In this document: one piece after another, positions 26,178-35,934 of the stretch | How the letters are laid out: every line of letters starts with the position of its first letter | Numbering within the stretch: the first letter of the stretch is position 1 | Assembly (NCBI RefSeq): GCF_011516645.4 | Contig: NZ_CP088285.1 | Span: forward strand, 2,250,501-2,314,500 | Length of the DNA: 64,000 nt | Direction of reading: 5' to 3' | From: Bradyrhizobium septentrionale | GTDB taxonomy: Bacteria; Pseudomonadota; Alphaproteobacteria; Rhizobiales; Xanthobacteraceae | Made by a program: the position numbers and the translations under genes | Notes under the pieces: model-generated | Seen by the model: the letters and a program-made list of their open reading frames with translations, nothing else | The model's database searches: none | Told to the model about the DNA's origin: nothing

Positions 26178-27271
26178 TCGCGGCTGTCAGGGAATTCACC
26201 AACCGCTTCCTCGGGCGCGGTGAAGCCACCATCACCGTGCCGTCGTTCGACGGCGCACTGAAGCCGAACCAGAAGCTCGAGGCCGCGACGACCTTACTGG
26301 AATGCGAGGCGCTCGAGGACCTCGCAACCGACGGCCGCAACCTCTATGTCGCCGACGGCCGCCGTCTGCTGCGTTTCGATGGCAGCGGTGCGACCGAGCT
26401 GCGCAGCTTCGAGCAGCCGATCTCAGCGCTCTGTACGCTGGGCGACGGCGGCATCGCCGTCGCGCTCGGCGGCCGCGAGGTGAGGCTCTACGCCAACCCC
26501 TCGTCCGGCGAGCCAAGCGTGACGTTCAGCGACGCCGCCTTCAATGCGATCAACGCGCTGAGCCCGGCGGGCGACGGGACCTTGATCGCGACCGATGGTT
26601 CGGCGACCTGCGACGTCGACGACTGGGCGCGCGACCTGATGGAGCTCAACCGGAGCGGCCGGGTGTTCCGGCTCGATCCCAGGACCAAGTTGGTGAATCC
26701 GCTGGCGTCAAAGCTCGGCTACGCTTTCGGCGCCTGCGCGCAGGGCGATGGCGTGCTGGTCAGCGAGAGCTGGCGGCATCGTCTTGTCCTTGTCGCGGAT
26801 GGACGGCCGCCACAGGTCGTACTCGGACACCTGCCTGTCTATCCGTCGCGGCTGTCGAAGGCTGCGGGCGGAGGCTATTGGCTCACCGCATTCACCGCAC
26901 GAACGCAGCTCATCGAGTTCGTCCTGCGTGAGCCGGCCTATCGGCGCCGCATGATGGCCGAGATCGACCCGGCCTATTGGGTGGCGCCGCGGCTGCGCTC
27001 GGGCTTCTCGTTCAAGGAGCCGATGCAGGGCGCGCACATCAAGACGATGGGCGTCATCAAGCCGTGGGCGCCGCCGCGTTCCTACGGTCTCGTGATCCGG
27101 CTGAGCGAAGACGGCAAGCCAATGTATTCGTTGCACAGCCGGGTCGACGGCGTCAATCACGGCGTCGTCGCGGCGATTGAGCTGGGCGACGACCTTGTGC
27201 TGATCGCCAAGGGACCGGGCCGCGTGCTGAAACTGCCCCTCGCCGGGCTCGCCGAGGAGGTCGGCTCATGA
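26174..27271 (+). CDS. SMP-30/strictosidine-synthase-like beta-propeller protein
   Basis: 365 residues from a GTG that overlaps the previous stop (GTGA). Repeated blade-like segments appear: EDLATDGRNLYVADGRRLLR, INALSPAGDGTLIATDG, AFGACAQGDGVLVSESWRH and YPSRLSKAAGGGYWLTAF. Its order and the LTAFTARTQLIEFVL / MGVIKPWAPPRSYGLVI segments parallel the propeller fused to the permease just upstream, so the two are probably paralogues. No signal peptide is visible. Possible lactonase, or a binding partner of the transporter. The ATPase start overlaps its stop (ATGA). Confidence 0.8.
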   Translation: MIAAVREFTNRFLGRGEATITVPSFDGALKPNQKLEAATTLLECEALEDLATDGRNLYVADGRRLLRFDGSGATELRSFEQPISALCTLGDGGIAVALGGREVRLYANPSSGEPSVTFSDAAFNAINALSPAGDGTLIATDGSATCDVDDWARDLMELNRSGRVFRLDPRTKLVNPLASKLGYAFGACAQGDGVLVSESWRHRLVLVADGRPPQVVLGHLPVYPSRLSKAAGGGYWLTAFTARTQLIEFVLREPAYRRRMMAEIDPAYWVAPRLRSGFSFKEPMQGAHIKTMGVIKPWAPPRSYGLVIRLSEDGKPMYSLHSRVDGVNHGVVAAIELGDDLVLIAKGPGRVLKLPLAGLAEEVGS

Positions 27272-28764
27272 ACGACACCGTGTTGTCCCTGCGCAAGGCC
27301 ACCAAGCTCTACGCCGGCGTGCCCGCCATCGAGGGCGTCGACTTCGAGCTGCGCCGCGGCGAGATCCACGCGCTGGTCGGCGAAAACGGCGCCGGCAAGT
27401 CGACGCTGACCAAGGTGATGGCCGGCGTCGTGACGTTGACCTCGGGGGGCATGACGGTCGATGGCGCAGAGTTCGCGCCACGCACACCGCTGGAGGCGCG
27501 CAATCTCGGCATCGCTATGGTGTTCCAGGAGAACAGCCTGGTGCCGACCATGACGGTGGCGCAAAATCTCTTCCTCGGGCAGGAGAAATTCTACAACCGG
27601 CTGCGCGGCATCTACATCGCCGCCCAGCAATTCCTGCAATCGCTCAATTTCGACGTGACGCCGACCGCGACCGTGAGCGGGCTCGGCGCCGCCAAGAAGC
27701 AGATGGTGGAGATCGCGCGCGCGGTCCTGCACAAGGCCAAGGTCATCATCTTCGACGAGCCGACCGCGTCGCTGACGCCGGAAGAGAAGAAGTACTTCTT
27801 CGACCTGGTCCGCGACCTCAAGAAGCGCGGCGTCTCGATCATCTTCATCTCGCACGCACTTGAAGAGGCCCTGCTGCTTGCGGACCGCATCACCGTGCTG
27901 CGCGACGGCAAGCACGTTATCACCGACGATGCGGCGAAATTCGACCGCGCGGCGATCGTGCAGGCGATGGTCGGACGCGATTTGTCGAACACGCTGTATG
28001 GCGCGCGGAAGACCAGCGTCCGGCCGGCCGGCGCCCGCGTGCTCACGGTGCAGAACCTCAAGATGGCGCCGATGGTGAAGAACAATTCGCTGTCGGTGTT
28101 TGCCGGGCAGATCACCGGCGTGTTCGGCCTGGTCGGCGCGGGCCGCACCGAGACCTTCAAGATCGTCTCCGGCGTGCTGAAGCGCGACTTCTTCCACGGC
28201 GGCGAGATCCTGCTGCATGACAAGCCGGTGCGCTACCGGGTCCCGGCGCCGGCGGTCAAAGCCGGCATCGCCTATGTGACCGAGGACCGCAAGGTCGAGG
28301 GCTTCTTCGAGACCGCCTCGATCGCCCGCAACATCTATCTCGGCCTGCTCTCCAAGTTCCCCGGCGGGCGGATGCTGTTGTCGGGACGCGAGACCAACTC
28401 GGTCGGCAAGACCTGGACCCAGCGGCTGAAGGTGCGCGCCATCGGCGATGAGGCCAAGGTGGTCGAGCTCTCGGGCGGCAACCAGCAGAAGGTGGTGATC
28501 GCCAAGTCCCTGGTGCAGGAGCCCGAGCTCATCATCTTCGACGAGCCGACGCGCGGCGTCGACGTCGGCGCCATCGTCGAGATCCACGAGCTGATCAACC
28601 AGCTCGCCGACGAGGGCAAGGCGGTGGTGGTGATCTCGTCCTATCTGCCCGAGATCATGGCGCTCTCCGACCGCATCCTGGTGTCGCGCCAGGGCAAGGT
28701 GGTCGAGGAATTCTCTGCGGTCGAAGCCACGGAGGAGAAGATCATGTACGCGGCGATCCACTGA
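27268..28764 (+). CDS. Sugar-type ABC transporter ATP-binding protein (two ATPase domains)
   Basis: 498 residues, the RbsA/MglA layout. Domain 1 has Walker A GENGAGKST, a degenerate signature (VSGLGAAKKQ) and Walker B VIIFDEPTASL. Domain 2 has a degenerate Walker A (GLVGAGRTE), a good signature LSGGNQQKV and Walker B LIIFDEPTRGVD. Such asymmetry is normal in this class. It is the last gene of the importer operon, with the start overlapping the propeller gene. It energises the two permeases. Confidence 0.92.
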   Translation: MNDTVLSLRKATKLYAGVPAIEGVDFELRRGEIHALVGENGAGKSTLTKVMAGVVTLTSGGMTVDGAEFAPRTPLEARNLGIAMVFQENSLVPTMTVAQNLFLGQEKFYNRLRGIYIAAQQFLQSLNFDVTPTATVSGLGAAKKQMVEIARAVLHKAKVIIFDEPTASLTPEEKKYFFDLVRDLKKRGVSIIFISHALEEALLLADRITVLRDGKHVITDDAAKFDRAAIVQAMVGRDLSNTLYGARKTSVRPAGARVLTVQNLKMAPMVKNNSLSVFAGQITGVFGLVGAGRTETFKIVSGVLKRDFFHGGEILLHDKPVRYRVPAPAVKAGIAYVTEDRKVEGFFETASIARNIYLGLLSKFPGGRMLLSGRETNSVGKTWTQRLKVRAIGDEAKVVELSGGNQQKVVIAKSLVQEPELIIFDEPTRGVDVGAIVEIHELINQLADEGKAVVVISSYLPEIMALSDRILVSRQGKVVEEFSAVEATEEKIMYAAIH

Positions 28765-28860
28765 TGCCCCGGCGGGCATGCGTTACGTACGGCTCGCGAT
28801 GCCATGCCGGAGCACGATCGCATTGAGCGAGCCCGCCGCATCAGCCGCGATCCTGACGGC

Positions 28861-29238
28861 CTACTGCTTTGGACCGACGGTTCCGGTTGTCTTCAGCCTC
28901 GCCGACCGCACCCAGCCCGAGACGTCGTTGCCCGTCCGCGGATTGATGTACATCACCGACGACCAGCCATCACTGGTTTGCGCATAGGCGACGAGCTCGT
29001 CATTCGGAATGACGAAGACACCGCTGACCGGACAGTGCAGATTGGGCGCCGAATAGAATTGCAGCCGTCCCGTGCCCGTCACCACATTGGCGAGCGGCGG
29101 CGAGAATATCGGGACCCGACTGGTGCCGGTCTGCGGCTCCTTGCAGCTCGACGGCGTCTGCGCATGCACGGACGCGCCGAGCGCACCGAGCATCACGGCG
29201 CAGCAGACGATGCAGGCGAGTACAGACCTGTCCGACAT
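28861..29238 (-). CDS. Exported protein with SH3-like domain
   Basis: 125 residues from MSDRSVLACIVCCAVMLGAL; the frame is open 22 codons farther up, but this start gives a clean signal peptide cleaved near VHAQT. The mature part (GTGRLQFYSAPNLHCPVSG, VFVIPNDELVAYAQTSDGW, MYINPRTGNDVSGWVRSARL) looks like a bacterial SH3 domain of the SH3_3 kind. It is periplasmic, possibly binding cell wall. There are two Cys in the mature part. It is followed on the same strand by no obvious partner. Confidence 0.78.
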   Translation of the reverse strand: MSDRSVLACIVCCAVMLGALGASVHAQTPSSCKEPQTGTSRVPIFSPPLANVVTGTGRLQFYSAPNLHCPVSGVFVIPNDELVAYAQTSDGWSSVMYINPRTGNDVSGWVRSARLKTTGTVGPKQ

Positions 29239-29394
29239 CACGTCATTCTCCCGGACGCACTTGAGGCCGTCGCCCGCTGGCTTGAGATGTTTGTCGCCGG
29301 ACATGGCGATCAGGTTCTGCGAGATGCGGCAAAAGTTTGCGTAGCGGGACGGGCAGCGCCACGATCTAGCAATGCAGATGAATTCCTCCGGGGG

Positions 29395-31203
29395 CTAGGC
29401 GTCCGGTTTCCACTGCGCCACCGCCGTGTCGAGCCGTGTGCGGTCATCCGCCGACAGCATGTTGCAGATCTTCTCGTACAGATCCCGAAGGACCGGAATC
29501 TTGTCATTTGCGCTGTCATAGGTGCGAAGCGCAAGCGATCCCCAGATATAGGCCTGCTCCAGATTTCTCGGAGTAACCATGCCATCGAAAAGCAGCGCGG
29601 CCAGCGTATGCATTGCATTTGGCTGTCCTCGGTTGGCCGCCGCCGCCAACCAGCTCAGGCCTTTCGTGATATCCCGCTCTACCCCGTAGCCGTTCACGTA
29701 ACACAGGCCGGCTCCATTCATCCCGTGAATGTCGCCCTGCTCCGCCGCCGCCAAGTACCAGCGAAACGCCGCGGAGAAATCAACGGGGCCTCCTCTGTTC
29801 GTAGTCAGCATGAGAGCGAGGTTCACCTGGGCGAAAACAACGCCTTGAACCGCGCCAATTTCGTAGAGCCGACGGGCCTCGCCGAAATCCTTCGGCACGC
29901 CCCTTCCGAGTTCGGCAAGCTTACCGAATTGCGCCGCCGCCTGCGCCTGCCCTTGGGCCAGGGCTTTGCGGTACCAAGCTGCAGCAATGGCGTAATCTTG
30001 CGGAACACCACGGCCGAAATAATAACACCGGCCGAGATGATATTGAGCGTCTGCGTCGCCTTGATCTGCCGCTGCGCGAAACCAATGGACAGCCCGATTG
30101 TCATCGCGCGGCGCCGTCTGGCCGTTCCAGTATATCAACCCGAGTTGGCGCTGCGCGAGCACACGCCCCAATTTGGCTGCGATCTCGTATAACCGCAGCG
30201 CCTCTGCGTGATCTTGTGCAACGCCTCGGCGGCCAGTCCGATAGAGAGAGGCAAGTTGGGAGGTCGCCTGCGGGTGTTGTTGCTCAGCAGCCAGCCGAAA
30301 CCATTTCAGGGCCTCCGCGTCGTCAGGCTCAGTGCCAACGCCGTCGCGATAGCAGAACGCCAGATCGTTTTGGGCATCCGCCAAGCCCTGTACAGCGGCG
30401 GCCTTCAACCATCGCACCGCCTGCACTTGGTCCTGTGGCACCTGTTCGCCGGCCTTATAAAGCCTGGCCAGACTCAATTGGGCGCTGGCGTCGCCGGCCT
30501 CCGCCCGCCTCAACAGAGTCGGCAACCAGAGCCGTTCTTCCAGCTTTGCCAGAGGGCTCGGCTGGTCCGACAGGAAGCGGCTGCGCGGTTTGTTGATCCG
30601 GTCGTACAATCCCGTCTGGTCGACGATCTGCAGGAGTTGCTCGACGGGCAATGCAACATCGCGGGCCAGCAGCTTGATAAGCCAGTCGGCCAACTGCAAT
30701 TCATCCCGCAACGCGAGCTGCCCCTCGGTCAGCGCTTTCGCGAACAAGGACGAGCCGACGCCGATGTTTCCCGACGCAAATGCGTTCGCAATTGCTTGAG
30801 CAGCACTCGTCGGTGACGGTTGGGCCACATCGGCATGTATCTCATCCACCCGCCCGCGCCGGTCTGCCGATACGCGCAGGAACGCTTCCGGTGCGGGCCG
30901 CCGCTCCGCCTCATTCGTCCGTAGGCGATCAAACAGCTGACTGAAAGATGAACGCGGGGACTCCTGTGGTGGATCCTGCGGGTCGGGCGCATCGCCCCGG
31001 AATACGAACTGTTCACTCCGGTCTGGAGCGGTCGCATCCGAACTCGCGGCCCAGGCAAGCGCCGCATCATAGGCCTCGCGCAGACGCAGGAACCCCGCTC
31101 GATCGTCCTCTGGCCGGGTTTGCTTCAGTCGCAACGCGTAGGCCTTGCGTATCGCGCCGACATCTCTGGTCGGTCCAATGCCCAGCGCGTCCCACGGAGA
31201 CAT
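29395..31203 (-). CDS. J-domain protein with Sel1-like repeats (co-chaperone)
   Basis: 602 residues from [10 protein letters not shown]. Residues 1-50 form a J-like domain ([16 protein letters not shown], then [12 protein letters not shown]), in which the canonical HPD tripeptide is replaced by RPE. After a polar linker, residues about 230-590 hold some nine Sel1/TPR-like units of about 36 residues (for example [40 protein letters not shown]). It begins 11 bases after the Hsp70 stop, so it is the dedicated partner of that chaperone, as DjlB/DjlC are for HscC in E. coli. The altered HPD may change how it stimulates the ATPase. Confidence 0.87.
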   Translation of the reverse strand: MSPWDALGIGPTRDVGAIRKAYALRLKQTRPEDDRAGFLRLREAYDAALAWAASSDATAPDRSEQFVFRGDAPDPQDPPQESPRSSFSQLFDRLRTNEAERRPAPEAFLRVSADRRGRVDEIHADVAQPSPTSAAQAIANAFASGNIGVGSSLFAKALTEGQLALRDELQLADWLIKLLARDVALPVEQLLQIVDQTGLYDRINKPRSRFLSDQPSPLAKLEERLWLPTLLRRAEAGDASAQLSLARLYKAGEQVPQDQVQAVRWLKAAAVQGLADAQNDLAFCYRDGVGTEPDDAEALKWFRLAAEQQHPQATSQLASLYRTGRRGVAQDHAEALRLYEIAAKLGRVLAQRQLGLIYWNGQTAPRDDNRAVHWFRAAADQGDADAQYHLGRCYYFGRGVPQDYAIAAAWYRKALAQGQAQAAAQFGKLAELGRGVPKDFGEARRLYEIGAVQGVVFAQVNLALMLTTNRGGPVDFSAAFRWYLAAAEQGDIHGMNGAGLCYVNGYGVERDITKGLSWLAAAANRGQPNAMHTLAALLFDGMVTPRNLEQAYIWGSLALRTYDSANDKIPVLRDLYEKICNMLSADDRTRLDTAVAQWKPDA

Positions 31204-31214
31204 CGGTGCAATGC

Positions 31215-32924
31215 TCACGAGAAGAACGTTGTGTCCACGCGATCCAGCCATGTGCTGAACCGGGTTCGATAGTTTTCGATCTCGCTTGGGATCTGACGCT
31301 CGAGAAGAGCACGAAAATCATCGATCAGCTTGCCAATCGCGGCGCGTTCGTCGCCCAATCTCTCTTCATACAGCCGCCCGGCCCGGGAGATGACGGCCTG
31401 ATTTTCTGCCTGATCGCGCGGATGAATCTTGAGCGCCTTCAAAGTGGCCAAGCGTTCATCGATCTCCTGCTGGCTGAGGATGCCGGGATTGCCTTCGATG
31501 ACGAGCTGAACGGTTTGGCCAGTGCTGACAACCAGCAGGTCGACCTCCAGAAGCCCACTCACATCATATGTGAAGCGAACATCGATGCGTTCCTTGCCGG
31601 CCGGCCCCGGCGGGACGGGCACCGAGAGTTGTCCAATCTCGATGTTGTCGGCGACCATCCGGGCTTCACCCTGGAATATGCGAAACCTGACCTCGCTCTG
31701 GCCGTCAGCCGACGTGGCGACCTGCTTCGAGCGGCTGACCGGAATCACGGTGTTGCGCTCGATGATCGGCAGATAGAGGCCGTCGAGAAACGAATTGTCG
31801 GCGAGACGGCTTCTTGTGTTGATGCCCAGCGAATACGGGGCGACATCCGTCATCACGATATCGTCGAGCGCCATATCGCGCATCTTCAACCCGGCTTGGA
31901 CCGCGGCGCCGCGACCCACGACCTCATCCGGGCTGATCTGCGCAATCGGAAGCCGCTGGAACAGCCGGGCCGCCAGCCGTCGCACCACCGGCATGCGGGT
32001 TGCGCCACCGACCAGCACCAGGTCGGTGACTTGATCGGGATTTAGATTGGCGTCCCGGATCGCCCGCTCGATCGGGGCACGGAGCCGCCTGATCAGCGGC
32101 TCGCTGGCCGCTTCGAAATCGCTCCGCGTGATTGACCACCGCGTCGCGCCACCGTCGTGGACCAGTTCGATTTCGTGCTGCTCGTGGTCGGTAAGGGCGC
32201 GCTTGGCAATTTCGGCCTGACGGCGAAGATTGGCATGAACCTCCTTCGAATCGGATCGCGGAGGAATCCCGGCCAGAGCGCCGGCTTCGGCCATGAAACG
32301 ATCCACGATCACGTCGACGAAATCCTCGCCGCCGAGGAAATTATCGCCGGCCGATGCGCGCACCTCCATGACGCCTTCGAACATTTCGAGGATGGACACG
32401 TCGAACGTTCCGCCTCCGAGATCGAGCACGAGAATCTTGCGCTCGCCCGCTCCCTCCTGAAGTCCATAGGCGAGAGCCGCAGCCGTCGGTTCGTTGAGAA
32501 GCCGCTCCACCTTCAGACCAGCCATTTCGCCCGCAGCCTTGGTGGCCTTGCGCTGGGCGTCATTGAAGTAGGCGGGAACGGTAATGATCGCTTCGCTGAC
32601 CGACTGTCCGAGATAGGCTTCCGCATCGGCCTTCAACGCTTGAAGCACCAGCGCGGACAATTCCTCGGCCCGAAAGGACTTGGTGCCAAGCTGAAAGCTG
32701 CGATTGCTGCCCATGTAGCGTTTGAACGAGGCGGCCGACTGGCGCGAATGAGACAGCAGCCGTTCGCGTGCCGGCAGACCGACCAGGATGGCGCCGTCGT
32801 CATCCACACTCACCGCCGAAGGCGTAAGCAACGATCCAAGGGCATTGGGAATGAGTTCAGACTTACCGGCCTTCCACACGCCAACCAGACTGTTGGTCGT
32901 GCCGAGGTCAATTCCAATGATCAT
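31215..32924 (-). CDS. Hsp70 family chaperone (HscC-like)
   Basis: 569 residues from [17 protein letters not shown]; the frame is open farther up, but the Hsp70 start is unmistakable. ATPase motifs: [33 protein letters not shown] and [16 protein letters not shown]. The substrate domain follows ([29 protein letters not shown]), with a shortened lid. The length and partner gene match HscC rather than DnaK. It works with the J-Sel1 protein encoded 11 bases downstream; clients are unknown. Confidence 0.92.
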   Translation of the reverse strand: MIIGIDLGTTNSLVGVWKAGKSELIPNALGSLLTPSAVSVDDDGAILVGLPARERLLSHSRQSAASFKRYMGSNRSFQLGTKSFRAEELSALVLQALKADAEAYLGQSVSEAIITVPAYFNDAQRKATKAAGEMAGLKVERLLNEPTAAALAYGLQEGAGERKILVLDLGGGTFDVSILEMFEGVMEVRASAGDNFLGGEDFVDVIVDRFMAEAGALAGIPPRSDSKEVHANLRRQAEIAKRALTDHEQHEIELVHDGGATRWSITRSDFEAASEPLIRRLRAPIERAIRDANLNPDQVTDLVLVGGATRMPVVRRLAARLFQRLPIAQISPDEVVGRGAAVQAGLKMRDMALDDIVMTDVAPYSLGINTRSRLADNSFLDGLYLPIIERNTVIPVSRSKQVATSADGQSEVRFRIFQGEARMVADNIEIGQLSVPVPPGPAGKERIDVRFTYDVSGLLEVDLLVVSTGQTVQLVIEGNPGILSQQEIDERLATLKALKIHPRDQAENQAVISRAGRLYEERLGDERAAIGKLIDDFRALLERQIPSEIENYRTRFSTWLDRVDTTFFS

Positions 32925-33204
32925 GCGCCAGCGAACCTCGTTGAACCTGCGACGTGCGCCGGTGAAATCGGGGCCAGTATATCTAGGGTAGCGACGCCGT
33001 GAAGTTGCTATCCGCAGGGGAAACAAACGGAAACAAAGACACCGGTCACACCGTCGGACAGTCAGGGAATTGATCGTGATTCACTTCGGCCGATGTCGAA
33101 TCGCGCGTCAGCTCTCCGCTGACAACGCGAGTGCGTTTCAGCATCGAGGCAACCGTCCGATCCACCTCAGCGGCGCCGGTCGGGATTTGCTGGCAATTGG
33201 AAAA

Positions 33205-33281
33205 TGGCGCGCCCGGAACGATTCGAACGTCCGACCCTCAGATTCGTAGTCTGATGCTCTATCCAGCTGAGCTACGGGCGC
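33205..33281 (-). tRNA. tRNA-Arg (anticodon ACG)
   Basis: Read on the minus strand, the sequence starts GCGCCCG and its 3' acceptor strand is CGGGCGC. It contains GTAGCTCAGCTGGATAGAGC (D arm), the anticodon stem-loop CAGA-CTACGAA-TCTG with anticodon ACG, and the T arm with GTTCGAAT. The discriminator base is G and CCA is encoded (33205-33207). It reads CGN Arg codons, probably after deamination of A34. Confidence 0.95.
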
Positions 33282-33436
33282 ATTTTCGCGGCAGGGCTTT
33301 GAGCCCAGACGGATCCGAGAGGCCCGGAACGTCGCGAAAGAGCGCTCTAGCTACAGGCTCCCGGTCCGGTTGGCAAGGTCTGGAAACGCCAATTTCGGCG
33401 CGGTTTCGGCCGCGTCCCGGAACAACGGGACGCCGT

Positions 33437-34915
33437 TTACGCCCGTGCCCGCTCGCTGCGGACCGAGAGCAGTTCCACCGGACGATCCGGGATCGAGATC
33501 CGGAAGGTGGCGCCGATGGTGCCCTCGACCAGATGGATATGGCCGCCATGGGCGCGGATCAGTTCGGCGGCGATCGCGAGGCCAAGCCCGCTGCCGCCGG
33601 GGCGGCCGGAGGTCTGGAACGCCTCGAACAGGTGCTCGCGCGCCTTGGCGGGCACGCCGGGGCCGGTGTCGGAGACCTCGATGATCGCAACCGTCCCCTC
33701 GCGGCGGCCGGTGATGCGGATCTGCTGGGCGCCGCCGTCGCTGGCGGGGCGGCTTTCCAGCGCCTGCGCGGCGTTGCGCACCAGATTGAGCAGCACGCGG
33801 AACAGCTGGTCCGGGTCGACGTCGATGGTGAGCCCGCGCTCGATCGCGCTGATCCAGGTGATCGAGACATCGGTTGCGAGCCCGGCGGACTCGCGCACCT
33901 CGGCAACCGCCGGCTCAACCATGATGACGCGGCGATCGGGTGCCGCCTCCTGCGCGCGGCCATAGGACAATGTCGACTGGCAGAACGCGATGGCGCGCTC
34001 GAGCGAGCGCAGCAATTTCGGCGCGAAACGCTGCACCCGCGGATCGGGCACGCTGGCAAGCTGGTCCGACAGCAGCTGTGACGACGCCAAGAGGTTGCGC
34101 AGATCGTGATTGATCTTGGAGACGGCGAGCCCAAGCGCGGCAAGCCGGCTCTTCTGATGCAGCATCGAGACGAGGTCGCGCTGCATGTCCGACAGCTCAC
34201 GCTCCGCAACGCCGATCTCGTCGCCGCGCTGGCTTGGCACGATGATTCGCGCCGCACTCTCCGGATTCTCGTGGAAGCCGACCAGGCTCGCGGTCAGCCG
34301 CCGCATCGGGCGGACGAACAGATAATGCAGCGCCAGATAGACCAGGCCGGCGGTGAGGCCGGCAATCAGGAGGGCGACGACCAGCACGTTGCGCGAGAAG
34401 CGGTACATCGCCTGCCGCAGCGGCTTCTCGTCGATCACCACCTCGATGAATTGCGCCTGGCCCGGCGCGGCGCCAACCACGCGGATGGTCTGGTCGCCGT
34501 GTTCCAGCATGATCTCGAAGGCATCGACGATCGCCGACCACACCGTCATGGTCCGCATGTCGACGTCATGGTCGATCGCGGCCGGCAGATCGGCGCTGGC
34601 AAGCAGGCGGCGCTGCTGCCCGAGCTTGATGGCGACGGCGCGGGCACCGATGCTGGTCAGGATCTGCCGCGCCAGCGAATCCGGCACCAGGCCGGAGGGG
34701 GCGGCATCGAGCACCAGCGCCGCGGTATTGGCGGCGGCCAGGCGGTCATTGAGCCGGTTCATCCGGAAGTTGGCGATCGCCGGCACGTAGATCAGGAGCC
34801 CGGCGATCATCACCAGGGGGATCGTCAGCAGCAACAGCTTGCCCGACAGCCCGAGCCGAAGGGACGGCTTGGGCCGCTGCTTCTGCGCGGGCGCCTGATC
34901 GTCAGTTAGAGCCAC
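33437..34915 (-). CDS. Membrane-bound sensor histidine kinase
   Basis: 492 residues. A basic N-terminus is followed by a span at about 25-47 (LLLLTIPLVMIAGLLIYV), a periplasmic sensor of about 130 residues, a second span (VLVVALLIAGLTAGLVYLAL) and a HAMP-like segment. The H box is SKINHDLRNLLA. ATPase motifs are LLNLVRNAAQALE (N box), VSDTGPGVP (G1) and GGSGLGLAIAAELI (G2). No response regulator is adjacent, so it is an orphan kinase in this window. It ends about 155 bases from the tRNA-Arg gene, both on the minus strand. Confidence 0.92.
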   Translation of the reverse strand: MALTDDQAPAQKQRPKPSLRLGLSGKLLLLTIPLVMIAGLLIYVPAIANFRMNRLNDRLAAANTAALVLDAAPSGLVPDSLARQILTSIGARAVAIKLGQQRRLLASADLPAAIDHDVDMRTMTVWSAIVDAFEIMLEHGDQTIRVVGAAPGQAQFIEVVIDEKPLRQAMYRFSRNVLVVALLIAGLTAGLVYLALHYLFVRPMRRLTASLVGFHENPESAARIIVPSQRGDEIGVAERELSDMQRDLVSMLHQKSRLAALGLAVSKINHDLRNLLASSQLLSDQLASVPDPRVQRFAPKLLRSLERAIAFCQSTLSYGRAQEAAPDRRVIMVEPAVAEVRESAGLATDVSITWISAIERGLTIDVDPDQLFRVLLNLVRNAAQALESRPASDGGAQQIRITGRREGTVAIIEVSDTGPGVPAKAREHLFEAFQTSGRPGGSGLGLAIAAELIRAHGGHIHLVEGTIGATFRISIPDRPVELLSVRSERARA

Positions 34916-35383
34916 AAGATAAGGCCTTGGTTGGCTTAGGGGTCGGAAGATGCCGCCCGGCCCCCAAGCCGGTCAAATTACGGATCGCTAATGTCGGCGG
35001 TTCCTAGAGCATTTTCGGTTCTGATTGAATCAGAACCGAAGCTCTAGCTTCTTGTTTTGACGCGTTTTCTTCACGCGAACCGGTGCCCACTTCGCTCGAA
35101 AACGCTCTAGAGCGCCCGATAGCGCCCCTCACCGTCAAAAACCCCGCGAAAACAGATATATTCGCCCTAATTGCGACGTTTCGAAGAAGCCCGTTTGCGG
35201 CGCCCTGTGACATTGACGAAAACAGGACGCTCCCTTATAAGCCGCGCCAACTGTCCGCGATGGCCCGGTTCTTGACCCGGGGGCGGCTCGTTTGGGGCCG
35301 TAACCGGCTCGTTTGAGCCCGCCAGCATCACCGGACTCCATCTCAATACAACGGCAAATTGCCCGGTCAGCGGAGAATTACCC
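34916..35383. other. Intergenic region upstream of rpmH
   Basis: About 470 bases between the divergent kinase and rpmH. It contains the family A repeat at 35004-35110 and, after it, an AT-richer stretch (35150-35240) with the promoter of the rpmH operon likely near TTGACGAAAACAGGACGC. No gene is visible. Confidence 0.55.
35004..35110. repeat. Dispersed intergenic repeat, family A (copy 2)
   Basis: Starts with an inverted repeat (ttcggttctgatt/aatcagaaccgaa) bounded by ctagagc and gctctag, then carries cgcgttttcttcacgcgaac and cacttcgctcgaaaacgctc. The block from tgttttgacgcg onward is nearly identical to 44964-45019. Confidence 0.85.
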
Positions 35384-35518
35384 GTGAAGCGGACTTATCA
35401 ACCCAGCAAACTGGTGCGCAAGCGCCGTCACGGCTTCCGCGCCCGTCTCGCCACGGCCGGCGGCCGCAAGGTCCTCGCTGCGCGCCGCGCGCGTGGCCGC
35501 AAGCGCCTGAGCGCCTGA
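35384..35518 (+). CDS. rpmH: 50S ribosomal protein L34
   Basis: 44 residues, basic: it begins [20 protein letters not shown] and ends [12 protein letters not shown], the canonical L34 sequence and length. The start is GTG with GGAG (35372-35375) eight bases upstream. It is the first gene of the rpmH-rnpA-yidC cluster found in most bacteria. Confidence 0.97.
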   Translation: MKRTYQPSKLVRKRRHGFRARLATAGGRKVLAARRARGRKRLSA

Positions 35519-35550
35519 GCCCGGACGTCTCCACTCCGGAGATACCCATT

Positions 35551-35931
35551 ATGGATCGGCTGAGGCAGCGGGCGGATTTCCTCGCCGTTGCCAATGGCGT
35601 GCGGGCGAATACCGCAGCTTTTGTGCTGCAGGGCCGCCGCCGCGACGATCAGGGCCCGATCCGCGTCGGCTATACCGTCACCAAGAAGAATGGCACCGCG
35701 ACCGAGCGCAATCGCATTCGCCGCCGGCTTCGCGAAGTGATTAGACGGGTCGATGCCATATACATGCGGCCGCACCATGATTATGTGCTAGTCGGCCGTC
35801 GTGACGCGCTGACCCGCGACTTTGCGACCATGCTTGACGACCTGCGGTCGGCGCTGCGCCGCCTCGACCGGCCTGCGCCAAAGGCGGGTAACACAAGCGC
35901 GCCCAATCCGAACGGAATGACGAGACCATAA
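35551..35931 (+). CDS. rnpA: Ribonuclease P protein component
   Basis: 126 residues starting MDRLRQRADFLAVANG. The RNR motif is visible as RNRIRRRLREVIRR, and VGYTVTKKNGTATERN is conserved. It binds the RNase P RNA and assists tRNA 5' maturation. It follows rpmH by 32 bases and precedes yidC by 3 bases. The C-terminal Pro/Asn tail is variable. Confidence 0.95.
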   Translation: MDRLRQRADFLAVANGVRANTAAFVLQGRRRDDQGPIRVGYTVTKKNGTATERNRIRRRLREVIRRVDAIYMRPHHDYVLVGRRDALTRDFATMLDDLRSALRRLDRPAPKAGNTSAPNPNGMTRP

Positions 35932-35934
35932 GAG

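Noticed and set aside
27157..28779. 540-codon minus-strand frame antisense to the ABC ATPase gene
   Set aside because: It is a shadow of a clear ATPase gene, with no domain and no start context.
33437..34915. Sensor kinase as half of a local two-component pair
   Set aside because: No receiver-domain gene lies beside it within the window.
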